Part shown: in pieces, positions 44,303 through 55,118 of the stretch
How positions within the stretch are numbered: position 1 is the stretch's first letter
How the letters are laid out: each line of letters starts with the position of its first letter
Assembly: GCA_025529335.1 (NCBI GenBank)
Contig: JAMYHX010000007.1
Span: forward strand, 234,128 to 298,127
Reading direction: 5' to 3'
Length of the DNA stretch: 64,000 nt
From: Rhizopus sp. PT2906
Lineage: Eukaryota; Mucoromycota; Mucoromycetes; Mucorales; Rhizopodaceae
Translations under genes and position numbers: made by a program
The notes under the pieces: generated by a model
The model's database searches: none
Seen by the model: only the letters and a program-made list of their open reading frames with translations
Told to the model about the DNA's origin: nothing

Positions 44303-46434
44303 TATGAAGAAGATATACGACAACAACAATAATCAATCTTTTCTATATTGCAGATAACAGAGGAATTCATAATCATTGTATAAACTACCTCCCCTTTTGC
44401 TGGAGGGGAGGGATGCTTGCTTCCTATATTATAGTCATCTATGGCTTCCTTGTGTTTTTCAAACACAATATACCTTGTTCCTAAAGGCTATCTCAAATAC
44501 TAAAAGGAAGTCCTTTTTATTATAATAAAACCCCTTTTCAAGCGATTTTTTTATGGTTTGAGATTACAAAAAAAAAAAAAAGAAATGGTTGTGAGTATCA
44601 CCATTATGCTTAGGATAAATCCACAATTAACATCATATCACCAATATATAAACAAGTGCTCGTTGTGATTCAAAAACATATACGACCAGAGCTTTACAGT
44701 CTATAGTCTTGCTCCGTACAGTCTTCACGAAATATTACTATCTAAGAGAAAAAATTACGTCACATTTATATGTGAAAAAGATCAGCAACAAGTAAAATAA
44801 CTTCAACTAATCGAGTTTTCATAAGATTTGCCCTTTCCTTTAATCTACAAATGACCTTTTGCAACACTTTAGGACCCATTGTTACTCTTTGGAGCATCAA
44901 CGAATACAGTCACGAATCAACATTAAGAAGATGTTGGTTTGCATCCACTTCCTTTAGCCTTTGGCATTTAGCTTTATTATATATCACCATGACTCCTTTA
45001 TATCTTGTAGTATTTTGAGTAAATCAGGGTTTAATGTAACATAGCAAATCGTGTAACCTTGCGCTCAACAACAGATGGGTGAAAGCTGCTGATGCTAATC
45101 AAAGAGATTTGCTTAATATAGGGTAGAAAAGAATAAAAAGGACAAACAGCGCGCAAGAATATCTGGACAAAAAAAGGAGAAGCTATTCCCGATTGTTTAT
45201 TAGGTAGTGTTTCTTCCAAGATTTGTTTTGAAGTGTCTAATGCCGCTTCAAGGTTTTTCGATTCAACGCCACAATGTCGTTACATTAGCTATAGCTTCGG
45301 TCTTTCAGATGCTTCACAGCAATCAGATGGACTTGGAAGACAGCAAAATGAACCAACGGTTTTTTTAAATCTAGGGAGCGAGCAGCATCTAAAATATTAA
45401 ATAAGCTGTGGCCAAGTGGTTGATATTGCATTCAGTTTACACTTGATCAACAGCTGGAGAAAAAGTATGACTCTGACTTTAGATTAGTTGCAAAATCAGA
45501 TATGGGTACTCTTAATATTGCTAGGATATAATAATCCCGGTCCAACATCGACCGTTTGCAAGGTCAGGATACATGGCTTATCGAGCTGAATGGGTAGATA
45601 AACACTGAGAAATTTTTGGTTGTGGGGAAATTTCCCATAGTGTAATAGAGGTGTTACTGATCATTCGTGCACTAAACGGCTTCAAGTCTAAGGGTAAACA
45701 GATTGAGCCTGGGGAAAGATCAAAGCATATGCTTTATACGAAGAACAGCGTACTGCGCAGCTCAAAGCTCTATTAGGAAGCAATCACGTCTTGTTTTTGA
45801 CGTATATGAACAGCGAAGTGCCTCTTAAGGTCAGTCCAACTCAAGATGACTGTGTACGGTGGTAATTAGACTGTTTACATGGTACTAAATCATTATACAT
45901 GACAGCTTTCGATGGATCATAGCTATAAACTGTGCACCAAAGCCTATTATATCTAAAAATATAACATATTCACTGTCATACTTTATGAATATACCTCCAC
46001 GACATCCGTTGAACCCCTCTGGATTAATCCTCTCTTGTTCACAATGATGGCCAATTATCTGTCCCATATTATATGAGTTAGATTCACTACTTCATGGCAG
46101 CCAACTCCCCTAACAAATACATATGCAGTCAGAAGATCCTTGGATGAGCTAATCGTTTCATTTAACTTTCCATTGGCACTTTTACTCAACCCTTGCCTTT
46201 TACCCCTTTCTTACTCTTGAACTCTGAAGGTTTTTTTAGTGCCAACCTTCCTGATGATGATTTTTTTATTTATTTGAGCTCATTTGAATCATTAAATAAA
46301 GTTATGCTTTAATCGATTAAAAGTGTGCCAAAAAGCTCGGAATAAGCCTACAAGAACATGTTTACATACGCTTTTTATCTTATGCCCGAGCTGCTTTGTT
46401 AGTCCAGGTGGGTCAATATATGACGTAGAATTAG
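44303..46434. other. 2.1-kb gene-poor region with coding traces
   Basis: No intact gene. A perfect 8-bp inverted repeat (CCTCCCCT / AGGGGAGG, 44388-44411) lies just downstream of the Myb-like gene. Between about 45711 and 45865 an open plus-strand frame reads KAYALYEEQRTAQLKALLGS then HVLFLTYMNSEVPLKVSPTQ, which is protein-like and surrounded by stops, suggesting a decayed gene or element. A minus-strand ORF at 46292-46498 is unassigned. Confidence 0.35.
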
Positions 46435-47344
46435 CTCTGCAGTTTATGCATTTGCGAAGAAGTGATCTACAAAACAAATAGAAACAGGGCATATTCATTT
46501 AACTAAAGATAGTAAGGTGTGTTTACAGCCATTAATGAGTGACCATGACAGTAGTATTTACGTGAATCTGTTTTAATATAAAAGAGGGACAATGTTTTTC
46601 ACAACAGTTTGAACTTGTACTTTTTTACACAAATGCAAATCAAGCTTATTATTCTTATTATCTGTGTTTCTCTTGTCACTATTGGTTTTGCTGCGCCTTC
46701 TCCCCAAGCTAGCAAGCCTGCTGATAAAACTAATGATGCGCTAGGCTCTACTCTTGATGGCAACCTCTTACGGGGAATTCCTGTTGTCGGCCCTCTTCTC
46801 AACGGTCTTCTCGGCGGTAAAAGTGGAAAAGGGCAACTAGGAAGTCTTCTAGCTTCGGAAAGAATACAATCATCAAAGCCACAGTAAAGCAATACTCCAT
46901 TAAAAGGGAACTCATAATGTTAAAGTATAACAAAGTATAAACAATAAACCTAATAGTTCTTTTTACACGCTTATTATTCAATCCTTTTTTTTATTTCTAC
47001 GCGTCATCAACACTGATGTGTTTTATTCAGAGTAATAAAGCAAGCACATTTAAGCATTTCATTAAAGTACTACACTATTGCTTAAAGATAAGCTGTATTC
47101 GTACACTTCACGAGATCAGCTTTACATTTCCTTTAAGCATAAATAATATGCTTCTATATGATGGATATATGACGATACTGATTAGTTTGTTTACATGTAT
47201 GCATTAGGTTATAAAATCTATAAATATGTGATACTAGTTTGGAAGACCTCCTTCATGACATTCAAAGTGGTACTGCTACAGCGAATCCCTTACGTCTATT
47301 AATTCAATGAAGCCTTTCCAGCAATATTCCCAGAAACAGTATCT
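46435..47344 (+). repeat. Left arm of an inverted duplication of about 0.9 kb
   Basis: The sequence from CAGTTTATGCATTTGCGAAG to CCCAGAAACAGTATCT recurs in reverse complement at 55119-56037 with scattered substitutions and small indels. The arm contains a TATA-like AATATAAAAG, a secreted-peptide gene and its 3' flank. The arms face each other across about 7.8 kb. Confidence 0.92.
46633..46887 (+). CDS. Small secreted Gly/Leu-rich peptide, copy 1
   Basis: 84 residues. A clear signal peptide (MQIKLIILIICVSLVTIGFA) is followed by APSPQ and a mature part of about 64 residues. The mature part has a charged linker (KPADKTNDALGS), a hydrophobic Gly/Pro segment (RGIPVVGPLLNGLLGGKSGK) and a polar tail. 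No cysteines occur in the mature part. Function unknown. A TATA-like box (AATATAAAAG) lies about 55 bp before the ATG and is conserved in copy 2, so both copies may be transcribed. The ATG at 46633 was chosen over an in-frame upstream TTG. Confidence 0.7.
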   Translation: MQIKLIILIICVSLVTIGFAAPSPQASKPADKTNDALGSTLDGNLLRGIPVVGPLLNGLLGGKSGKGQLGSLLASERIQSSKPQ

Positions 47345-47688
47345 GAACCTTCAGACTCTTCTGACTCAAAAAAATATCTGTCGAAATTCAAAAAATCTTT
47401 GGTAGACTCCCTTTTTGAAAAGGTATTTTTCAGTCTGTCAGCCTTAAAATACCTTAAAAGCTACCATTGTAATAATAATAACTTACCAAGATTCATCTGT
47501 AACTCATACCATTTAGAACACGGTTTTATCCAATAAGATAATATCTGGCTTATTTTCTTAATATAATAATTAACAAAACCAAGGCACTACATAATATATA
47601 TGTTTTACCTGGGCTCAAGACTGTTAGGATCAATGGTTATTACTGAATGAAATACCTGCTGATATAATAGGATGATATCAGCAAGAAG
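46888..47688. other. 3' flank of peptide copy 1 and spacer
   Basis: The first 450 bases belong to the inverted duplication. The rest (47345-47688) is unique AT-rich sequence without an ORF. A GATATCAGCAGG / CCTGCTGATAT pair at 47658-47685 forms a short inverted repeat just before the next element relic and could mark its end. Confidence 0.4.
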
Positions 47689-49126
47689 GAAGTAGGAAAA
47701 GAAAGATAGATGATCGCCAGCGTGAGGTTTCAGATAGATCAACAATATTGCAGGCAGAAGTTGATGCTCTGCAACGGCAGCTTAGAACGTATTATTCTGA
47801 TAGAAGACAATTTGTTCTCCATAATGAAATCAGAAGGCTAAAAAAGAAATGAATCACTAATAAATCAAGATCATTGACAGCTGTTGAGGAGGCACAAAAC
47901 AAGGCAACATACAATGAGATCCAGCAAGCCAAGATAAGAAGGAATGCGATATATGAAAAGATTATTGATACAAAACAAAAGTTATCAGATGCAAGAATGA
48001 AATTGTACCTTATCCATAATCAATTTAACCCAGAGTTAATAGAAAGCAGACAACAGAACACAATTACCCGGCATAGCTACAAAGGCATAGATAAAGTGGA
48101 GAACTTTAAAATCAACGATGGCCTATTAAAGCCTGATATAGTAACTTTTTCAGGCACGGATAATGGACTGGTGACAATGACAGAAACTGTGAGAATGCTT
48201 TTAGACAGATTCGAATTCCATTTGAAGCTTTACAACCATGGTAAGTATTTAAAGTTTAGCTTTTATATTCATTAAAGCTAATTCAATTACGAATGTCAAA
48301 ATAGAATTTCAAACAATATCCAATGAAAATCAGTTTTTAATCTGAGCAAGCCTTTTAAGGTGAAGTCAAGCGATATACATTAACATAATGGAGTAAGAAA
48401 AATGATGGAAAAGTTGCAACGAGCCAAAAAGAATGACAACAAAAGAATATTACAGATAGAGTCAGAAATCGCTGAAAAAAGTAAAATGAGGGAATAATGA
48501 AGCCAAGCAACATCGTGACGAACTCAGAAACTTTTACTATTCATAGAACATACAAACTGCAGAAAAAGAAAGTTTATTGACCACCTTTGTTCAAATGAGA
48601 AGAAAATCCAGTTTAAGCAATCACAAAATACTTCAAAAAAGTCTCTTCTGGTCATATTCGTTGGTGACAGAGGTCTGCGCATTGGCTCCAAGATTAAAGG
48701 TTTCCAAAAGTATGGTAGCAATAGGAAGTCGAACAAGAATAGTTTGTACACGACTGTATGCATAACGAACGAGCATAATACATCACAAACCTGCTTGTTT
48801 TGTTCCCTACCATCTGGTACAAGGAAAAAAAAAACAATACAGTTAAGCTTAAACAAGTAAAAGGTAGCTTTGTTTGCATGAGCCCAAAATGCCAATCAGT
48901 CTGTGCTAGAAAGGTGACCCACAGCCGAGACACGGTTAGCGCCACTGCGACTGCCTTGGCTGGTTTGTTCACTCTCCTTTTTGGTATACCTTTCCCTGAA
49001 TTTAACCGAAGAAAAAGCCAGTCAGATACTGACAAATTTGAAGATCTTGCCGCTCACTTTCCGCAAAAGAAACGTAGATCGTTGGCTTTATTACTTTGGA
49101 TAAGACTCAGTTTGACAAATGAATAG
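47689..49126 (+). pseudogene. Fanzor-like nuclease relic of a second type
   Basis: Plus-strand fragments in changing frames. A coiled-coil start (ILQAEVDALQRQLRTYYSDR) ends at a stop near 47850. A second piece (47874-48239) ends DIVTFSGTDNGLVTMTETVR and HLKLYNH before a GTAAGTATTT donor-like site. Broken pieces follow (AKQHRDELRNFYYS). Then an open stretch gives KKSLLVIFVGDRGLRIGSKI, ICITNEHNTSQTCLFC-type sequence, and, after a frameshift at the A-run near 48828, KGSFVCMSPKCQSV and HSRDTVSATATALAGL. The order E-x-x-TS-x-x-C-x-x-C, C-x-x-x-x-C, then RD is that of the RuvC-II/zinc-ribbon/RuvC-III end of Fanzor proteins. Stops and frameshifts show it is inactive. Confidence 0.5.
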
Positions 49127-50171
49127 ACCAGAAACTAACTCTTTCAATTTTCGCCTATTCTTCCTCTTCTCGATTTGCCATGGTATGTACAAATATTTAT
49201 TGAAATTTGAGCTCGTTTACTAATGTTATATTTGTGTCTCAATTTTATGATTCGTAATTCATTTATCCTCTCAATAATGATATATAAAGTAGCATCTGAA
49301 CACTGTAGCGCTACGATATTTCTTTCTTGTTCCTTATGCAGCACCCTGATGTATTATATTATTGGTCATAAAGAAGTTGCTGAGGATGCTGTACATTCAA
49401 AGGGAAAGAAAGAACGAAAGAAAGTGGGATAAACCCAAGCTACTATCAACATTATATTCGTACATATTCGTCCTCTTTTCTTTTTGCTCTTGCATATATA
49501 TATTATGAAGGATTATGGAAAATCACATAGCTATTGCTCTTCAATATGACAATTGGCTAAGCCTATGCGTATAAGAATGAGAAACGTAGCCTCTGAAATT
49601 GCCTAGACTAGAAGGTTGCTTGATCAAGCATTATTATGTCTCACTCTTGTAGTTTTGATCTAATTTTTATTATAAACACTGCTGTATTAAAAGCATACAC
49701 TCATACAGAGACCTATTCATTCCCTTTTATTATCCAATTATTAAAGCAGGTATTATTAGGTAAACATATGGACAATCCTTGTAAGTTGCTTATTGATATG
49801 CTATGCTTTCGTTCGTTTATTGTTTATTCATCAATAAGCACATTTCATCAAGGTTTAATTAAAACATAGTAAAAGCGAAAAAGGGCGTTTTTCATTTTAA
49901 AGGCATGAGTCAACATTAGTAAAAACTGACTTCATTAAGGCTTTATAAAGAGAGAAAAGGTATGAGCCAATGAGTGGTCATTTGTTTCAAAATTTCCCTT
50001 TTTGATTTCCTTTTTGTTGTTGTGCGACCCTTCTTTCTTTTTTGCTACTTCTTTGCCTCTCTTTGTCTACCCTTTGTCTCTTTCTATTTCTCTTTCTTTC
50101 TCTCTCTTTTTTGATTATATATAAAAAGAGACAAATCCATTATTAGCATATAGAACTTACATTTTAGAAAT
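49127..50171. other. 1.0-kb intergenic region upstream of the PP4R1-like gene
   Basis: AT-rich. ORFs at 49223-49432 and 49636-49869 lack features. A pyrimidine-rich tract (TTTCTTTTTTGC...CTCTCTTTTTTG) and a TATA-like ATTATATATAAAAAG at 50114 precede the start codon. Confidence 0.45.
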
Positions 50172-53110
50172 ATGGCTGGTAAATAAAAAGAAAATAATGT
50201 GATAAAGGGCTTATGACTTAACCTTTTCTCAAGATCTCGGTTTTGATTTTACTGATGATGACTATGAAAAAGAAGATAATTTAACCAATGATGTTGTTGA
50301 AACTATTCCTACTATTAAAGAACCTCTACCATCAGAATCTAATGAAGGTAATTGTTAAATATGGGAAATATTCATGTGAATCACAAATCACTCATTCTTT
50401 ATTCATTTAAAAAGAAGAAGATTTACTTGCAGATGAAAAGTGGACACCTGCTGAACGCGTGTATGCATTTAAAGAAGGCGACATTCTTATCCACAGGTTG
50501 TTATTGTTGAATGTGTGTCTGTATTAGAATTAATCTTTGAAGGGTAGACTTTTATTAGCCAAAGAATTACCAAATGCACTAGAAGAGCTTGGTACTGAAG
50601 CATCCGTACAACATGTGATACCCATCATGGAGAAATTGTCGTCTGATTCAGATGACACAGTGAGAGAAACATTTTCAAGCGAACTGGACCAAATATTACT
50701 TTATTTTTACAAAGTATATATTTATAAATTTATAAAACAAGAGACACAGAAGCTAATATTTTATAGAACACACCTTGTACATTCACACGTAAAGAAGACA
50801 GCACACAGGATAAATCATTTGCCCCTCTCATGATCACTATCCTCTTGGACCAAAATTCAGCCGTCGCTTCACTAGGTCAGCAAGCAATCATTACCGTCGT
50901 GAGCATGCTACGTGAAAACGATATGAAAGACCTGATTGATTCAGAGATACACAAGGGCCTCATCGACGGACTGATGGCTATTGTCGACGGCAAATCAAAA
51001 CGACCGCATTTTGAGGATCGCCGTGTGTCGATTGACAATGAAATAGAGAGACGTCGGTCGTCTACACCTGGATTTGAATCGACAGAGGATGAGTTTGATC
51101 AAGGAGAAGTCAGCTTGGCTAAAGTGACATGTATATCAGTAAGTTTTTTGGCTCAAAATAATAAATTGTCATTGTGTAACTGGGTGCCTTTCTTTTTGCA
51201 AGTTAGTTGCGTCGATTGCAAATATATTGGGCAAAGAAAAATGTGTGGAAACTTGCTTGCCGATTATTGAACAGCTTGCGTCCGATACGATGTTTTATGT
51301 TAGAAAAGAGGCAGCGGCTGCTATTGGAAATTTGGCACTTGTACTCGACACTGAGTTAGTAGAGCAGCGATTGGTAATAAAGGCCGATTGTGTTGTATGT
51401 TTGCTCATTCATTGCCCTATAGCTCCCACTGTATCGTCAATTCTGCGAGGATCAAATCTGGCATGTGCGCAAATCATGTGTACTAGCACTTCCCTCAGTT
51501 TGCAGCGCACTATCAAATCAAGCCAAGATTGACCTGACGGTGACAAGTGTCGAAACTTTCCGTAACGATGTCTCACGTAGTGTACGCAACACATTAGCTG
51601 ATATTGTTGGCGAACTCATCGCACGATTCCTACCTGCCGACTGGGAAAAGACGGGTCAACCAGGCAAGATACCTGAACCGCTCCTGTCTTACTTTCTTTC
51701 CTTGGGCGCTACAACGGCAAACAGCAGCAATACACAGATGCTCAAGCTCGAAATAGATCGACCTTTCATCTGCGCCTATAACTTCCCGGCCGTCGTCATG
51801 ACCGCCGGTGCCGATTTTTGGGACACTCACTTGCGTGAAACTTACTTGAACCTGACCAAGGACTACCAGATCAAGGTTCGTTGCACCTTCGCGCACTCTC
51901 TGCACGATATTGCACGCATTATCGGCCCTGAACGAACCGAGCGTGACCTCGTCCAGATCTTTGCCCTTTATCTTATGGACCTCGATGATGTCAAACAGGG
52001 TGTGCTGGAGCATCTGGCTGATTTCTTGGGCACCTTGGCTGTGTCCTCACGAAATGAATATATTCCAATCCTTGCCGAAGTCTGGGATGGCGTCGCTACT
52101 AACTGGCACCTGCGCAACATCTTGGCTCGTCAGCTTCGTGAGATCTCTTTACTCTTTGATGCCTCACGAGTGGTCGAACATGTCCTGCCCCTTGTCGTCC
52201 GTGCATGCCATGACGAATTTGCTGCTGTCCGACAGACTGGTGTTAGCGTCTTCCCTGTCATCTTGGACGTCGTGAGACATGCTGTCGAGGAAGACGGCGA
52301 GAGCCTGTCTCAGGCAGACGGGTACGGTGACGATGTTGTCGAGAACAAAAAGAATTTTGCTCTTGCCTTACTGAGCCACGTCATGGAGAGGCTGGACGAA
52401 TTTGCACGCTCAAACCATTACCGAGGTCGACTTGTGTAAGTCTTATTGACAAGTATCAAAAATATGCTCATTTTTTTTTTTTTTTTTTTGTTTAGGTTTG
52501 CTCAAATATGTCAAGCATTGATCGAATCAGGTATCGGTGCATCTGATTTTGCCTCCTTTTTTCTACCTCGATTGGCGCCTTTGGCTCATGACCCAGTGGT
52601 CAATGTACGTATCGCAGCCTCACGCACTATTGGTACAATTTATACGAACGGTAAGTTGATTGGGTTCTGTTTCATTCTCTTTTTTTTTTTAAGACAATAT
52701 ATGTAGAACCTTTTTGCCGAGAATTGAGTGGTATTGCTGCCCCATCAAGGACAGTCAATGAAGAGTCAGGACATGCGTTAGATCAGATGACATATCGATT
52801 TGCATTAGATAAGGATAGTGACGTTCGATCATTTGTGATGGAGTTTGTAGATAAAGATGTATTGGAGAAACAGCAAAAGAAGCTAAAGCAGCAAGAAGAA
52901 GAACAGGCTGCACAAATGGAGGAGGACAAGCAGGCGACACAAATGGATGAAGATAAGCAGTCTGCACATATGGACGAAGATAAACAGTCAACACATTCGG
53001 ATGAAGATAAACAACCGGCACAAATGGACGAAGATAAACAACCGGCACAAGTGGATGATAAAAAAGATGGAGAAGATGACGTTATGTCAGAAGCAAAAGA
53101 AGAATCTTAA
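50172..53110 (+). CDS. HEAT-repeat regulatory subunit of protein phosphatase 4 (PP4R1-like)
   Basis: Nine exons (50172-50178, 50234-50347, 50415-50496, 50548-50713, 50767-51138, 51203-51373, 51423-52435, 52496-52650, 52707-53110) sum to 827 residues. HEAT repeats fill residues 70-730, for example CLPIIEQLASDTMFYVRKEA, DQIWHVRKSCVLALP, DYQIKVRCTFAHSLHDIARI and DPVVNVRIAASRTIGTIY. This layout is that of PPP4R1/PP2A-A-type scaffolds that hold catalytic phosphatase subunits. The C-terminus is acidic with a 9-residue tandem repeat (MDEDKQSAH type). Exon 1 codes only MA plus one base. Intron 3 uses a GTTGTT donor and is the weakest splice call. Confidence 0.85.
52916..53050 (+). repeat. 27-bp coding tandem repeat, five copies
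   Basis: Five head-to-tail 27-bp units encode xDEDKQxxx (MEEDKQATQ, MDEDKQSAH, MDEDKQSTH, SDEDKQPAQ, MDEDKQPAQ) in the acidic tail of the PP4R1-like protein. The last two units are the most alike, which suggests recent slippage or unequal exchange. Confidence 0.92.
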
Positions 53111-53422
53111 TCTCTTAATCACTAATAACTTTATATATTTATATATATATGTATACAGAGAAACACATACACTCTAGCTTATATATGTATATGTAAATAT
53201 ATATACACTATCTACTATATTATAACTCAAGTATTATATATATATATACACCCCACTCCTTCCCCTTTTTCTCCATACTTGCTTTGTGTATTATTTCACT
53301 CTTTATACATAAACATGAACATATATTTCAGAACATATACAAACAAAAAGAATATACTTTTTATTCTATAAATATCTTATCTAATAAAATAAACAATTCA
53401 TATTTTTGCAGGGGCAAAATAT
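53111..53422. other. Convergent spacer PP4R1-like / NDUFA4-like
   Basis: AT-rich with TATATATA microsatellite stretches (53140-53160 and 53236-53249). It holds the two 3' UTRs. No gene. Confidence 0.5.
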
Positions 53423-53745
53423 CTAAAGACGATCACGAGAGTAGACTTTATCGAACTTTTGGTTGACAGTCAAGAGCTTGACTTGGGTATTTTGGTCAAT
53501 GTTTTGCCAAGGATAAGGGTTGCGAGTACGATCCCAGACGACTTCAGGACCACTATTAAATTGTATATGAATAAAGATGATATCATACACACGCACACAC
53601 ATTATGTTACTTACCGAGCAAGACGGGTAAGGTACCAACCAGCCAAGGAACAGGCACCACCAACGACAACAAAGATGGGAGCAACTTCAGGCTTGTACCA
53701 GATAGACCAGAAAGACTTTTTAGCAGCGTTGGCGGCAGCAGACAT
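53423..53745 (-). CDS. NDUFA4/B12D-like mitochondrial respiratory subunit
   Basis: Exons 53745-53615 and 53552-53423 give 86 residues. The N-terminus is short and Ala/Lys-rich (SAAANAAKKSFWSIWYK), followed by a membrane helix (VAPIFVVVGGACSLAGWYL) and the family signature TRLAR-GPEVVWDRTRNPYPW. NDUFA4-family proteins associate with cytochrome c oxidase in the mitochondrial inner membrane. The intron is 62 nt. The ATG is followed by Ser-Ala-Ala and preceded (on this strand) by a purine-rich 5' region. Confidence 0.87.
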
Positions 53746-55118
53746 TTTAAAAAAGATAAAGAAAAAAAGAAAAAAAAAAAATTAAAAAGGGTGGCCCTGT
53801 CCTATTTAAGGATTGTCTAATCCAAGTTTTAATTGGCTAACTGAGGTTCGTTTCATATTACTCAATTGATACTTTTGATTGGTTAAATTGATTTCGCTCC
53901 GACTGCAATGGTCGTGGGATTTGAATTGACTTGATCTTTAGATTCTACATTGCATTGAATCAAAGCAGAGACTTGTATATTTTTTGGGAAATTGTTTAAT
54001 GAGTTGAACGTCATTTATTTTATTGTTAGTGTTTTGAATCTCAAAATAGCAATAATGTGTAACACAGTGCTACATCCACACACACAGAGAGAGAATCTTT
54101 GGTTATGTATTCTGCAAATATCCTCTATTCGGAATTATTGTTTTTCAATAGTTTTCTCCTTAATTTTTAATTTTAAAACTAAACTATTAGAAAATAAGAC
54201 AAAGCGAGGAACAAATCATGATTGATTTTTAGAAACAATGGAGCATAATTTTGATTTGTCAAAAAATGAATAATTTCATCTGTTTTAGTCTGAGGCGATT
54301 GGTTTATAATTTACATTTTCATCCTTTCCTTATTCACCACAGCAGGTTGACATGGTGCTGATGGAAGCTTATTTATTGTCAAAGCGCATCACATACTTTG
54401 CAGGTGTATAATCTCTGATTCCGTAAACTACTTTTAAACCTCGCAAGGAGCAAAAGGCTGTACACTTGATACATCATCAATTATAATCGGCAGCGTCAAC
54501 TGTGTCCTTTCCTTTTTGTAAATTAGAATTACCTGTGAGGTATGTCAATTGGTTAGTATTCGATTCCAATATCAACACAGGCATGGCATCAAAACGTAGG
54601 GAGAAGGGGGGTGTAGGAGATAAATCAAATCATTTCATTGGTGAGATGGTTAATCCCTGGAGCCATGTGATTGGGAAACTGCTGAGCAATCATTTGGATT
54701 ATAGCTGCTGTCAAAGAAACATTGCTATTGTCTGATGTTGCTGTTAACCAAGATGCTGATGTTGACATTAGAGCCAGGAACAAGTTGGAAAAAGTAAATA
54801 CTAGACTATAGTGTCGGCAGCTGCTTGTGACTCAGCAGAATGATATTACATTGGCTGAATAGTACGTCGTGTGCAGATTTTCTTCGTAATGGCAATGGTT
54901 TTGGCGTAATTTTCTGTGCTTGACTGGCAATAGGTAGGTTCGACTGAATAGCCAGCTGTGCTCCACGTTTCACGGATCGTTTAGTCCCGCTCCTTAATTG
55001 GTTTGCGCAATCGGGCGGTTTCTTCCTGGAAATAGAATAGTTATGCCTGTTGATGCTTTAGGCTGGAAATATATAAGATATTGACGATATACGAAGGTAA
55101 ATCCATACCTGATGTAGA
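53746..55118. other. 1.4-kb gene-poor region inside the inverted duplication
   Basis: The first part holds the NDUFA4-like promoter. Between 54350 and 55070 minus-strand fragments such as LRGLKVVYGIRDYTPA and EETARLRKPIKERD, broken by stops, look like a decayed protein gene or element that I cannot name. An ORF on the plus strand at 54502-54735 overlaps it and is not convincing. Confidence 0.35.

Noticed and set aside
45401..45440. tRNA-like A box (TGTGGCCAAGTGGTTG)
   Set aside because: No B box, no cloverleaf and no acceptor-stem pairing follow it.
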